From Tistrella mobilis (lineage in GTDB: Bacteria > Pseudomonadota > Alphaproteobacteria > Tistrellales > Tistrellaceae), in contig NZ_JBBIAB010000003.1 of assembly GCF_039634785.1 (NCBI RefSeq), positions 201,724 to 265,723 on the forward strand: 64,000 nt of DNA, written 5' to 3'. The position numbers and the translations under genes were made by a program. Below, in pieces: positions 16,038 through 25,002 of this stretch. Numbering within the stretch: the first letter of the stretch is position 1; each line of letters begins with the position of its first letter. A model generated the notes under the pieces. That model searched no databases. It had not been told where the DNA came from and saw nothing but the letters and a program-made list of their open reading frames with translations.

Positions 16038-17330
16038 ATGTTGACCGCCATCACGCTCGAAAACTTCAAGAGCTACCGGTCGGCACGCCTCCCGCTGGCA
16101 CCGCTGACCGTGTTGATCGGCGCCAATGCCTCGGGCAAGAGCAATGCCGTGGAGGCGATGCGGCTGCTGTCGTGGCTGGCTCAGGGGCAGAAGCTGTCGG
16201 CCATCCGCTATGCCATTCATGACGGCGAGCAGGTGGTGCGGGGCAAGGTCCAGGATCTGGCCTACTGCGAAGGTGACAGCTTCGGCATCGGCTGTGAGAC
16301 CGAGGATGGCGATTTCAACCGGCTGAGCATGACCATCTCGCTGCGCGAGGACGGGCTTCACCTGACAGGGGAGCAGATTGCCGGCATCCGCCTGCCGCTC
16401 TATGACCTGGACCAGCCGTCCACCGGCCGCAGCACCGATGTCCGGGTCGCCTATGACAATTTCAGCCCGGGTGGCAGGAAACCCCATGTGGTGTGCAGCG
16501 ACCAGATGGCGATTTTCACCCAGCTGACCAGCCCGGCCACTTTCGACGCCAAGCACAGGAGATCGCGCGAGACCATTCCGAAGATCGCCCGCGCCTATGA
16601 AGCGAGCCTCGGGTCGATGCTGTTCCTGGATCCGGTCCCGGCACGTATGCGAGACTACAGCTTCCCCGGCGAGCACCGGCTAAATGGTGATGGCAGCAAT
16701 ATTTCCTCGGTTCTCTGGGACCTGACGGAAGGCGCACGAAGTACAGACGAGGCCACAGCCGATGTGCTCGGCTTCGTCAAGAGCCTGCCTGAGCAGAACA
16801 TCGCCGGCTTCGATTTCCTGAAGGAGCCCCGGGGCGGGGTCATGATCCAGCTGGAAGAGACGTTCGGCGCACAGACGCGGAGGTATGATGCCTCGCTGCT
16901 GTCTGACGGCACATTGCGCGTTCTCGCCATCGCCGCCGCCATGCTGTCGGCGCAAAGCGGCAGTCTGGTGGTGATCGAAGAGATCGACAACGGCGTCCAT
17001 CCGAGCCGCGCCCGCCACCTGCTGGACAGCATCCGCAACCTCGCCCGGCGGCGGAACCTGCGGGTTCTGCTCTCGACGCACAATCCCGCCCTGCTGGATG
17101 CCCTGCCGGACGAAGCCGTTCCCGATGTGGTGTTCTGCTATCGCGACCCCGAAGACGGATCGAGCCGGCTGGTCCGCCTGGACGATCTGCCGACCTATCC
17201 GGAACTCGTCGCACAGGGCAGCCTGGGTGATCTGGCCACCAGCGGAGCGCTGGAGCGGGCCGCGAAGATCCGGATCGACGAGGCCACCCGCAGAAGCTTG
17301 GCCCTCGCCTGGATGGATCGGCTGGGTTGA
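16038..17330 (+). CDS. AAA/SMC-like ATPase (AAA_21 type), putative defence ATPase
   Basis: The 430-residue protein begins MLTAITLENFKSYR, the N-terminus typical of RecF/SMC/OLD-like ATPases. Walker A is GANASGKS (residues 28-35). An ABC-like signature LLSDGTLRVLAIA comes late, then Walker B LVVIEEIDNGVHPSR and the switch histidine in LLSTHNPALLDAL. No TOPRIM nuclease domain is visible after the ATPase core, so it is not a full OLD nuclease. GGGAGG precedes the ATG at 16038 by 8 bases. Ten bases separate it from a PIN-domain gene, so the two are almost certainly cotranscribed. A role in phage defence or DNA surveillance is inference. Confidence 0.88.
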   Translation: MLTAITLENFKSYRSARLPLAPLTVLIGANASGKSNAVEAMRLLSWLAQGQKLSAIRYAIHDGEQVVRGKVQDLAYCEGDSFGIGCETEDGDFNRLSMTISLREDGLHLTGEQIAGIRLPLYDLDQPSTGRSTDVRVAYDNFSPGGRKPHVVCSDQMAIFTQLTSPATFDAKHRRSRETIPKIARAYEASLGSMLFLDPVPARMRDYSFPGEHRLNGDGSNISSVLWDLTEGARSTDEATADVLGFVKSLPEQNIAGFDFLKEPRGGVMIQLEETFGAQTRRYDASLLSDGTLRVLAIAAAMLSAQSGSLVVIEEIDNGVHPSRARHLLDSIRNLARRRNLRVLLSTHNPALLDALPDEAVPDVVFCYRDPEDGSSRLVRLDDLPTYPELVAQGSLGDLATSGALERAAKIRIDEATRRSLALAWMDRLG

Positions 17331-17340
17331 GGACCGGGCC

Positions 17341-17826
17341 ATGCGGACCGTCATCCTGATCGACACCTCCGTCTATCTCAACATCCTCAAGGTTCCGGGT
17401 TTCGACCAGCAGCAACAGACCGTCCACACAGATTTCAGACAATACCTGTCCGGAAATGCCCGTTTCCTCCTGCCGATGGCCACGATCTGGGAGACAGGCA
17501 ATCACATCGCCCATCTGGGCGACGGCCGACTGCGGCGGCAACATGCTTTGCGTTTCATCGAAGACGTTCGTGGTGCGCTGTCGGGAGATGCCCCCTATAC
17601 GGCGACCCACTTCCCCGAGCGCGACGAGTTCCTGAACTGGCTGACGGACTTCCCCGATCATGCCCAGCGGAACAAATCGGACGACAGGACCAGCGAAGGC
17701 ACCAGCCTCGCCGACCTGTCCCTGATCAAGGAGTGGCAGCGGCTTTGTACGCTGGATCCCAGGGCGCGTGTCGTCATCTGGTCGCTCGACCGCGACCTTC
17801 TGGGCTACGACCGGAAACCCGACTGA
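17341..17826 (+). CDS. PIN-domain-like protein, putative nuclease partner of the ATPase
   Basis: This 161-residue protein starts MRTVILIDTSVYLNIL. The acidic residues are spaced like a PIN active site: Asp8 (IDTS), Glu51 (ATIWETGNH), Asp125 (GTSLADLSLI) and Asp150/152 (WSLDRDLLG). PIN domains are metal-dependent ribonucleases found in toxins and RNA processing. No separate antitoxin gene is present; the partner is the upstream ATPase, 10 bases away. Base composition appears less GC-rich than the flanks, which hints at acquisition. It ends only four bases from the convergent gph stop codon. The PIN call rests on motif spacing alone. Confidence 0.72.
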   Translation: MRTVILIDTSVYLNILKVPGFDQQQQTVHTDFRQYLSGNARFLLPMATIWETGNHIAHLGDGRLRRQHALRFIEDVRGALSGDAPYTATHFPERDEFLNWLTDFPDHAQRNKSDDRTSEGTSLADLSLIKEWQRLCTLDPRARVVIWSLDRDLLGYDRKPD

Positions 17827-17830
17827 GGCC

Positions 17831-18517
17831 TCACACCCGCGGCACGGCCACAGCGATCCCCCGCGCCGCCAGCAGGCGCGGGGCGATGGTGGCGAGATCG
17901 GGGAAGCGGTCGGCGATGGCATCGGCGCCCTCGGCCATGGCGAGGGGGCCGTGGCCCCAGCCGGCGAAGATGACCGGCATGCCGGCGCCCCGGGCCGAGA
18001 CGACGTCGTTGCGGTGGTCGCCCACCATCACCGCCGGGGCGTGGTCGAGGCCGGCCGCCTGCAGCGTCAGGGTCAGGTGGCGCGGATCGGGTTTGGAGAC
18101 CGGGAAGCTGTCGCCGGCGCCGATGCCGTCGAAACGCGACAGCAGGCCCAGCCCGTCGAGCAGGGTGCGGGTGGCGGCCGCCGGTTTCTTGGTGCACAGC
18201 AGCACCGCCCAGCCGGCAGCGCGGAAGGCATCCAGGGTTTCGGGCACGCCCGGAAAGGCCGTGGTCGCCTCGGCGGCATGGGCGGTGTAATCGGCGAGGA
18301 AGCGGTCATGCGCCGCCTCGTCCATCGGCCGGTCGCGGGCAGCCAGCACCCGTTCCACCAGCTTGCGCGGCCCGTCGCCCAGATAGCCGGCGATTTCAGG
18401 ACCCGACACCTCGGGCAATCCCAGCGCCGCCATCAGCCGGTTCATCGCCGCCGCGAAATCCGGCACGGCATCGACCACGGTGCCGTCGAGGTCGAGAAGA
18501 AGGGCGGGACGGGTCAT
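17831..18517 (-). CDS. gph: HAD-family hydrolase, phosphoglycolate phosphatase-like
   Basis: This protein of 228 residues starts at MTRPALLLDLDGTVVD, with the nucleophile Asp9 and acid/base Asp11. Later HAD motifs are the Thr in VLLCTKKP, the lysine in SKPDPRH and the acidic motif GDHRNDVVSA. Length and the helical cap after the first motif fit Gph, which dephosphorylates 2-phosphoglycolate. Related HAD enzymes such as pyrophosphatase PpaX look similar, so the substrate is not certain. It is transcribed convergently with the ATPase-PIN cassette. Confidence 0.87.
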   Translation of the reverse strand: MTRPALLLDLDGTVVDAVPDFAAAMNRLMAALGLPEVSGPEIAGYLGDGPRKLVERVLAARDRPMDEAAHDRFLADYTAHAAEATTAFPGVPETLDAFRAAGWAVLLCTKKPAAATRTLLDGLGLLSRFDGIGAGDSFPVSKPDPRHLTLTLQAAGLDHAPAVMVGDHRNDVVSARGAGMPVIFAGWGHGPLAMAEGADAIADRFPDLATIAPRLLAARGIAVAVPRV

Positions 18518-18674
18518 CGGCCGAAGACTCCGGCTTTGGGGGGAATTGAGAGGCGCCGCAGCATAGCAGCCGCCGCCCGATGCCGCGACAGCCGGTTCCC
18601 CGCGCCTGCGGCCGGCTGACGCAGGCGATGACGCCCCCTGTCCCCCGCCCGCCGCAGACTGCATACTCGCCGCC

Positions 18675-19208
18675 ATGGACCTGTATCGCCCGACCGCCCA
18701 TCCTTTGCCCCAGGACTCGCGTCTCCGCCCGATGTTCGTCGGCGCGGATCTGGCCGACTGCTATGCCATCGGCCTGCCGGCCGGAGTGGGCGGCGATCCG
18801 GAACATCTGGCGCGCGTCCTGTTCGCGGGCCAGGCCGGCTGGGCCCGGAGCCTGCTGAAGCTGCGCGACCTGCTGGTCCGCCCCTTCGGGCTGAAGACCT
18901 CGGACCGCATGGCCGCTGCCGGGGATCCTGCCGATCCGGGCAACCGCCGGATCGGCATCTTCCGGATCTACGAAATCCGGCCGGACGAGATCATCCTGGG
19001 CGAGGATGACCGCCATCTGGATTTCCGCCTGACGGTGCGCCTGGCCCCCGATCCCGACCGCCCGGGAGAGCGGCTGGTGATGACCGCAACCGCGGTTCGC
19101 TGCCACAACGGCCTCGGCCGGCTGTACATCGCCCTGATCCGCCCCTTTCATGTGGCGGTGGTGCGCTCAGGCCTGGCGCGGGCGGCGCGGGCGGGATGGA
19201 AGGTGTAG
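18675..19208 (+). CDS. DUF2867 domain protein
   Basis: This 177-residue protein of unknown function has the DUF2867 pattern: a conserved RDLLVRPFGLKT segment, then IGIFRIYE and EIILGEDDRHLDFRLTV. It ends with a hydrophobic segment (LYIALIRPFHVAVV). It has no signal peptide and may be a cytosolic or membrane-associated small-molecule binding protein. It is divergent from gph and stands alone. Confidence 0.8.
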   Translation: MDLYRPTAHPLPQDSRLRPMFVGADLADCYAIGLPAGVGGDPEHLARVLFAGQAGWARSLLKLRDLLVRPFGLKTSDRMAAAGDPADPGNRRIGIFRIYEIRPDEIILGEDDRHLDFRLTVRLAPDPDRPGERLVMTATAVRCHNGLGRLYIALIRPFHVAVVRSGLARAARAGWKV

Positions 19209-19271
19209 CTGTCCCATCAACGGCCCGTGCTTCAGACATATGTCCGAGGTGCCGGTCGTGAACGCGACGGC

Positions 19272-20204
19272 TCAGGCCGCCCCGAAGCCGCGCCCTGGCA
19301 GATGATCCATCGGCATTTTCTCCCGCGCCGCATCCAGCAGGCGCAGAAAGCGGGCGGCAACGCTGGTCAGCAGTTCCGGATCGCGGCAGAGCACCCCCAC
19401 CTCCAGCACCGGCATCGGCCCGGGCAGGTTCAGGGCACGCAGGCGGGTGCGCATGCCGGGCACGGCATAGATCACCTCGGACCAGACGCTGATCAGGTCG
19501 GTTTCGGTCGCAAGCTCAAGAAACAACATCGCCGAGCTGCAGCGAAGCACGCTCGCCGGGGACGGCAGACCATGCGCTGCGAAGATACCGGCGATCAGGC
19601 TGGAAGGCTCGCCGCCCGGATCCCAGCTCAGCCACCGCTCGGCACCAAGATCGGCCAGTGAGGTGACACCGGCCAGCCGATGGCCGTCTCGCACCGCGGC
19701 AAAGGTCGGCACGGTGTAGAGCGGGCGCCAGTGGAAACGCGCCTCGGCCGGGGGAGTGGTCAGCGAGACCAGGGCCAGATCGATGGTGCCATCGGCAAGC
19801 CCCGCGTCAATGGCTGCCGGCCGCAATTCCACCACCGATACCGTCACCTGCGGTTCATCGCGGATGAAGCGCTTCAAGGCCGCGCCCACCGGTCCCGTGG
19901 CGGTGACCGGGGTGACCGCCACAGTCAGGCTGCCGCGGGCGATGCCGAGCAGAGCATCGATTTCCTCGGCGGCATGGCGCAGTTCCTGTTCCACCACCCG
20001 GGCATGTTTCACCAGGCTGCGGCCATAGCGGCTGAGCCGGACACCGGTGGTTGCGCGCAGCAGCAGCGGCGCGCCCAGGCCTTCCTCAAGCTCACGCAAC
20101 GCTTTACTCACCGCCGGCTGGCTGAGATGCAGCCGGCGGGCAGCCTCGTGGATGCTGCCGGTCTCGGACACCGCGAGCAGCGCCCGCAACTGATGCAGTT
20201 TCAT
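19272..20204 (-). CDS. LysR-family transcriptional regulator
   Basis: This protein of 310 residues has an N-terminal winged HTH (MKLHQLRALLAVSETG, then HLSQPAVSKALRELEEGLG) and the usual effector-binding C-terminal domain. AAAGGTGG precedes the ATG at 20204. It is divergent from an MFS transporter gene followed by an M20 amidohydrolase, so it most likely activates that unit in response to the transported compound. A T-N11-A type site lies in the shared intergenic region. Confidence 0.92.
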   Translation of the reverse strand: MKLHQLRALLAVSETGSIHEAARRLHLSQPAVSKALRELEEGLGAPLLLRATTGVRLSRYGRSLVKHARVVEQELRHAAEEIDALLGIARGSLTVAVTPVTATGPVGAALKRFIRDEPQVTVSVVELRPAAIDAGLADGTIDLALVSLTTPPAEARFHWRPLYTVPTFAAVRDGHRLAGVTSLADLGAERWLSWDPGGEPSSLIAGIFAAHGLPSPASVLRCSSAMLFLELATETDLISVWSEVIYAVPGMRTRLRALNLPGPMPVLEVGVLCRDPELLTSVAARFLRLLDAAREKMPMDHLPGRGFGAA

Positions 20205-20236
20205 GGGCCACCTTTCCCCGCAGCGCCGCGGCAATG

Positions 20237-20251
20237 ATAACCAACGGCTAT
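20237..20251. promoter_or_regulatory. Candidate LysR-type binding site
   Basis: ATAACCAACGGCTAT is an imperfect dyad containing the T-N11-A core typical of LysR regulators. It lies 33 bases upstream of the LysR start and in the divergent promoter region. Confidence 0.4.
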
Positions 20252-20264
20252 CTCCATGAAAATA

Positions 20265-20280
20265 TGTGATCAGGATCACA
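20265..20280. promoter_or_regulatory. Near-perfect CRP-type palindrome
   Basis: TGTGATCAGGATCACA has exact half-sites TGTGA and TCACA spaced by six bases, flanked by AT-rich sequence on the left. This is the consensus for cAMP-CRP sites. It sits about 108 bp upstream of the MFS start, beside the LysR-type site. Catabolite or cAMP control of the transporter/amidohydrolase unit is therefore plausible. Confidence 0.6.
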
Positions 20281-20387
20281 TCCGGCATTGGCCGCAAACT
20301 GCGCGGATGTCGACGCCCCTCCCCGCCCGACATGTGCCCCGCCCCCCTGTATCTGCTCCTGTCACGATGCTCAACGGGATTACGCCC

Positions 20388-21701
20388 ATGCCAGACACCC
20401 ATGTCGCGGCCGCGGACCGCCTCGCCGCGTCACCGGCCACCACCACCGCCGGACGGCACGGCACCCGCCGTGTGGTGGTCGCCACCACGCTCGGCAACGC
20501 CTTCGAGATCTTCGATTTCACCGTCTTCAGCTTTTTCGCAACCCTCATCGGCCGGCTGTACTTCCCGTCGGACAGCGAATACGGCTCGCTGCTGATGGCG
20601 GTCGCAAGCTTCGGAATCGGCTTCGTGATGCGTCCGCTGGGCGGGGTGGTGATCGGCGCCTATGCCGACCGCGCCGGGCGCAAGGCGGCGCTCACCCTCA
20701 CCATCGCGCTGATGGCGCTGGGCACCGCCATCATCGGCTTCGCCCCCACCTACGCGCAGATCGGCATCTTCGCACCGCTGTTGATCGTGACCGGCCGGCT
20801 GCTTCAGGGCTTCTCCGCCGGGGGAGAGATCGGCGCCTCGACCACTTTTCTGATGGAATCGGGCACGATCGGCCGGCGCGGCCGGATGGTGTCGTGGCAG
20901 CTGGCGAGCCAGGGTGCCGCAGCACTGGCGGGTGCTGCCTGTGGCGTGCTGCTCTCCCAGGCCCTGCCTGCCGACAGCTTCGAAAGCTGGGGCTGGCGCC
21001 TGCCCTTCATCCTGGGCCTCGCCATCGCCCCGGTCGGCATCTGGATCCGCCGGAGCCTGGATGAAACCCACAGCGCCCCCATGCCCGACCACTCCCCGAT
21101 CGCCCTGGTCTTCCGCGATCATCGCCGGACGCTGCTGCTCGGCACACTCGCCATGGTCAGCGGCACCGCCACCATGTACATCGCCGTGTTCTACATGCCG
21201 ACTTTCCTGATCCGCGTGATGGGCATGGCACCGGCCGCAGCCTTCGCAGCAACCGTGGTCTCGGGCCTGACGCTGATGGTGGTGTCACCGCTCGCCGGCC
21301 TGGCCGCCGACCGGCTGCCCAGGCGCAAGCCGCTGGTGCTGGCGGCATGGATCGCCGGTGGCATCGCGATCTGGCCAGGCTTCGCCGCGATCACCGGTGG
21401 TGCTGGCATCGTGACGGCCATGGCGGTGGTGGCGATCCTGGCCGCCTGCCTCGCCGCCGGCTCCAGCGCCTGTTTCCTGTTGCTGATGGAAGCTTTCCCG
21501 CGGCCGGTGCGGGTCACAGGCCTGTCGGTGATCTACAGCCTGGGTGTGGCGATCTTCGGCGGATTGGCGCAGTTCATCGTCACCTGGCTGCTGGCGGTGA
21601 CCGGCGATGCCATGGCCCCGGCCTGGTACATGACCGCCTGCGCCGTGATCTCGGTCCTCGCCCTGCTGGGCTTCCGTGAACAGGCCCGCCGGGCCGACTG
21701 A
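20388..21701 (+). CDS. MFS transporter, metabolite:H+ symporter type
   Basis: This protein has about 437 residues and twelve predicted membrane segments. The signature of the MHS subfamily (ProP, ShiA, KgtP relatives) is visible: GNAFEIFDFTVFSFFATLI near the start, the loop motif DRAGRKAAL between segments 2 and 3, and GRLLQGFSAGGEIGAS in segment 4. It should import a small organic acid or betaine with protons. MPDTHVAA at 20388 is chosen as the start; ATG 20367 is possible. It is followed 45 bases later by an M20 amidohydrolase that probably acts on the imported compound. Confidence 0.88.
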   Translation: MPDTHVAAADRLAASPATTTAGRHGTRRVVVATTLGNAFEIFDFTVFSFFATLIGRLYFPSDSEYGSLLMAVASFGIGFVMRPLGGVVIGAYADRAGRKAALTLTIALMALGTAIIGFAPTYAQIGIFAPLLIVTGRLLQGFSAGGEIGASTTFLMESGTIGRRGRMVSWQLASQGAAALAGAACGVLLSQALPADSFESWGWRLPFILGLAIAPVGIWIRRSLDETHSAPMPDHSPIALVFRDHRRTLLLGTLAMVSGTATMYIAVFYMPTFLIRVMGMAPAAAFAATVVSGLTLMVVSPLAGLAADRLPRRKPLVLAAWIAGGIAIWPGFAAITGGAGIVTAMAVVAILAACLAAGSSACFLLLMEAFPRPVRVTGLSVIYSLGVAIFGGLAQFIVTWLLAVTGDAMAPAWYMTACAVISVLALLGFREQARRAD

Positions 21702-21746
21702 TCCCTGCCCTCTTCCGCACGACCCATTATCGGAAAGCCGCCCGTC

Positions 21747-22934
21747 ATGTCTGATACCGCCTGCTTCGCCCGCCTGCCCGATCTGGATCCGGATGCGCCG
21801 GATTTCATTGCCCTGCGCCGCCATCTCCACGCCCATCCGGAACTGGGTGCAGACGTGCCCGAAACGGCAGCCCTGGTCGCCGCCCTGCTCCGCCGCTGGG
21901 GCTATGAAGTGCATGAAGGGATCGGCGGCCAGGGCGTGGTCGGGCGGCTGCGACAGGGCACAGGGCCGCGGTCGATCGGTATCCGCGCCGACATGGATGC
22001 GCTGCCGATCGCCGAGGCGACCGGTCTTGAATACGCAAGCCGGGTACCGGGGGCAATGCATGCCTGCGGCCATGACGGACATACCGCCATCCTGCTCGCC
22101 GCCGCCTGGCGGCTCGCCCGGAGCTGCCGTTTCGACGGCACGCTGGTGCTGATCTTCCAGCCCGATGAAGAGGGGCTGACGGGGGCGAAACGCATGGTCG
22201 AGGACGGGTTGTTCGACCGCTTTCCAGTGGATGCGGTCTATGCCCTGCACAACGGCCCGGGCATTCCCGTGGGCACGATCGTGGCGGTGGAAGGGCCGAC
22301 CAGCCTTGCCTCCGACATCGCCACGATCACATTGACCGGCCGGGGCGGTCATGGCGCGATGCCCGACAAGGCGCGAGATCCGGTGGTGGCTGCGGCAGCC
22401 ATCGTGATGGCGCTGCAGACCGTGGTTTCACGCAATCTGCCGGCCGGAGAGACCGGCGTGGTCAGCATCGGGGCCATCCATGCCGGCACCACCCACAACG
22501 TGATCCCCGAGACTGCGGAGCTGAAACTCAACATCCGCTCGGCCGATGCCGGCATCCGGGGGCAGATCGAGGCACGGATCCGCACGATCGTGGCGGGCCA
22601 GGCCGCCGCCTTCGACGTGACCGCTGCGATCGACTATCGCCATCTGGTCCCCGCCGTGGTCAACACACCCGACGAGACAGCTCTCCTCCGCCAGGTGGCG
22701 GCCGGGATCGTCGGCGAAACCAATGTGCTCACCACCCTGCCGGGTATTGCCGGCAGTGAAGATTTCGCCTGGATGGCGGCCGGGCGACGTGCCTGCTATG
22801 CGGTCATCGGCAACGGGGTCGGATCGGCGGGCGGCTGCATGATCCACAACCCCGGCTACGATTTCAACGACGCCGCCCTGGAGACGGGCATATCCCTTTG
22901 GGTGAATCTTGTCGAAGAAATTCTCGCCATTTGA
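21747..22934 (+). CDS. M20-family amidohydrolase (hippurate hydrolase-like)
   Basis: This 395-residue metal-dependent amidohydrolase removes the acyl group from N-acyl amino acids such as hippurate or N-acetyl-amino acids. The motifs are RADMDALPI, HACGHDGHTA (Cys107, His109 and following His as metal ligands), QPDEEGLTGAKRM with the catalytic Glu, and a final histidine in CMIHNPGYDFND. The dimerisation domain occupies the middle third. It is cotranscribed with the MFS transporter, so uptake followed by hydrolysis is the likely logic. The exact substrate is unknown. Confidence 0.9.
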   Translation: MSDTACFARLPDLDPDAPDFIALRRHLHAHPELGADVPETAALVAALLRRWGYEVHEGIGGQGVVGRLRQGTGPRSIGIRADMDALPIAEATGLEYASRVPGAMHACGHDGHTAILLAAAWRLARSCRFDGTLVLIFQPDEEGLTGAKRMVEDGLFDRFPVDAVYALHNGPGIPVGTIVAVEGPTSLASDIATITLTGRGGHGAMPDKARDPVVAAAAIVMALQTVVSRNLPAGETGVVSIGAIHAGTTHNVIPETAELKLNIRSADAGIRGQIEARIRTIVAGQAAAFDVTAAIDYRHLVPAVVNTPDETALLRQVAAGIVGETNVLTTLPGIAGSEDFAWMAAGRRACYAVIGNGVGSAGGCMIHNPGYDFNDAALETGISLWVNLVEEILAI

Positions 22935-22948
22935 TATGCAAAGGTCAT

Positions 22949-22974
22949 TGCCGGGTCATCGTCATCACCCGGCA
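22949..22974 (+). terminator. Hairpin downstream of the amidohydrolase
   Basis: An 8-bp perfect stem (TGCCGGGT and ACCCGGCA) with a 10-nt loop lies 15 bases after the stop codon. No T-tract follows, so termination efficiency is doubtful. The rest of the spacer to 23216 is unusually AT-rich and holds no gene. Confidence 0.4.
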
Positions 22975-23216
22975 GATGATCACGCTCAGGCAACAGATGA
23001 CACTGAATCCATGAGATGTCCTCGTTTTGCAAGTATTTCATTCACGTATTTTCAACTTTTGAACGGTAATTTCTGATCAGCCGCGATATGATTCTGGAGG
23101 CCACTGTCATCTCCGGTTGACGAAGAAGATGTGGGACATATCGCCGAACCGCCGTGGTAACTTGCCCCCCACATGCGGTCTCGGCCCTCCCACGCCATGC
23201 GGAAGGGTGAGATGCG

Positions 23217-24923
23217 ATGTCCTTCATCAAGCTGCCGTCCTTAACCGATCACGACATCCTGAAGGCGCTCGACCTGTCGCAGGCGATCGTCCATTTCTCC
23301 CCCGAGGGCACGGTCCTTGCGGCCAACGACAATTTCCTGAAGCTGATGGGCTATCGGCTGGAGGAGGTCGCCGGCAAGCATCACGGCATGTTCGTGACCC
23401 AGGCCGAGCGCAGCGCCCCGGACTACCGGGCCTTCTGGCAGGATCTGGCCGCGGGCAGCTTCCGCAAGGCGGTGTTCAAACGGGTGACCCGCGAGGGTCG
23501 CGAGATCTTCATCCAGGCGACCTACAACCCGATCCGGGATCACAAGGGTCGGGTGCGACGGGTGGTGAAGTTTGCGACCGAGGTGACGGCCGAAGTTCTG
23601 AAGACCGCGGAATATGAAGGCCAGATCACCGCGATCCAGAAGAGCCAGGCGGTGATCCACTTCACGCCCGAGGGTACGGTGCTCTGGGCCAATGAGCTGT
23701 TCCTGAACCTGATGGGCTATCGTCTGGACGAGATCCAGGGCAAGTCGCACGCCCTGTTCGTCGACGAGACCGATGCCGCCAGCCAGGACTATCGCGCATT
23801 CTGGGCCGGGCTGCGCCTTGGCAAGGCCCGGACGTCGGAGTTTCGCCGCATTGCCAAGGGCGGGCGCGAGGTGTGGATCCAGGCGACTTACACGCCCATC
23901 CTGGATCCTGCCGGCAAGCTGATGAAGGTGGTGAAATATGCAACCGACATCACGGCGCAGAAGCTGGTGACGGCGGACTATCAGGGCCAGATGGCGGCCA
24001 TCGGCCGGACCCATGCGGTGATCGAATTCGATCTGGACGGCAGGGTGCTGCAGGCCAACGACAATTTCCTCGCCGCCACCGGCTATCGGCTCGACGAGAT
24101 CCAGGGCAAGCCCCACAGCATGTTCATGCCCGAGGCCGAGGTGAAGACCGACGCCTATCAGGCCTTCTGGCAGAAGCTTCGTGCCGGCGATTTCGTCACC
24201 GGCATCCATAAGCGGCTCGGCAAGGGCGGCCGGACGGTCTGGCTGCGCGCCACCTATAACCCGATTTTCGATGCCTCGGGCCGGGTCTGCAAGGTGGTCA
24301 AATACGCAACCGACATCACCCGGCTGATGACCTCGCATCTGGCCGCGGTGTCGTCTGCCGAAGTGACGCTCGCCAATGTCGAGGCGGTGGCCGCCGCCTC
24401 GGAAGAGCTGACGGCCTCGGTCGCCGAGATCACCCGTGCCGCCGACAGCGGCCACCGCTCCGCCGAGAGCATGCGCGACAACGTCTCCCGCGGCGAGGAA
24501 GCCGTCGGCCGGCTGAAAGAGACCACGGCCGCGATGAACGGGGTGATCAAGCTGATCCAGGACATCGCCTCGCAGATCAACCTGCTGTCGCTCAACGCCA
24601 CCATCGAGGCGTCGCGCGCGGGCGAAGCAGGCCGCGGCTTCACCGTCGTCGCCTCGGAGATCAAGACCCTGTCGGGCCAGACGGCCACCGCCACCGAGAA
24701 CATCGCCCGCCAGATCGCCGAACTGCAGGAGGTCTCGCAGACCGTCGACGGCACGATGTCCGGCATCACCGGCGGCATCCTGCAGCTGCACGAGGCAAGC
24801 GCCGTGCTCTCTTCGGCGATCGAGGAACAGCTGGCCATGACCCGCAGCATCGCGAGCAACATGCACAAGGCGGTCGACGGCGTGACCGGGACGACCGACA
24901 GCCTGGCAAAGATGGTGCAGTAA
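23217..24923 (+). CDS. Soluble methyl-accepting chemotaxis protein with three PAS domains
   Basis: This 568-residue receptor has no membrane segment. Three tandem PAS/PAC units (about residues 15-125, 138-247 and 260-369) share the pattern of an [16 protein letters not shown] core and a terminal VVKYATDIT. They are followed by a short signalling domain of about 190 residues with the CheA-contact tip [22 protein letters not shown]. It probably senses redox state, oxygen or an intracellular ligand (heme or flavin) and feeds the chemotaxis kinase. No che genes are nearby. A GGTGAG precedes the ATG. Confidence 0.92.
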   Translation: MSFIKLPSLTDHDILKALDLSQAIVHFSPEGTVLAANDNFLKLMGYRLEEVAGKHHGMFVTQAERSAPDYRAFWQDLAAGSFRKAVFKRVTREGREIFIQATYNPIRDHKGRVRRVVKFATEVTAEVLKTAEYEGQITAIQKSQAVIHFTPEGTVLWANELFLNLMGYRLDEIQGKSHALFVDETDAASQDYRAFWAGLRLGKARTSEFRRIAKGGREVWIQATYTPILDPAGKLMKVVKYATDITAQKLVTADYQGQMAAIGRTHAVIEFDLDGRVLQANDNFLAATGYRLDEIQGKPHSMFMPEAEVKTDAYQAFWQKLRAGDFVTGIHKRLGKGGRTVWLRATYNPIFDASGRVCKVVKYATDITRLMTSHLAAVSSAEVTLANVEAVAAASEELTASVAEITRAADSGHRSAESMRDNVSRGEEAVGRLKETTAAMNGVIKLIQDIASQINLLSLNATIEASRAGEAGRGFTVVASEIKTLSGQTATATENIARQIAELQEVSQTVDGTMSGITGGILQLHEASAVLSSAIEEQLAMTRSIASNMHKAVDGVTGTTDSLAKMVQ

Positions 24924-24944
24924 GGAAGCCGCATCGGAAAACGA

Positions 24945-24966
24945 CCCGCCGGTTTTCCCCGGCGGG
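24945..24966. terminator. Hairpin between the PAS receptor and the homogentisate operon
   Basis: CCCGCCGG and CCGGCGGG form a perfect 8-bp stem around TTTTCC. The minus-strand side has CGTTTTCC after the stem, so it may terminate the minus-strand operon better than the plus-strand receptor gene. Confidence 0.5.
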
Positions 24967-25002
24967 CCGCTTCACGTCAGACAGAACCGGATCGGCCGAC
25001 CC

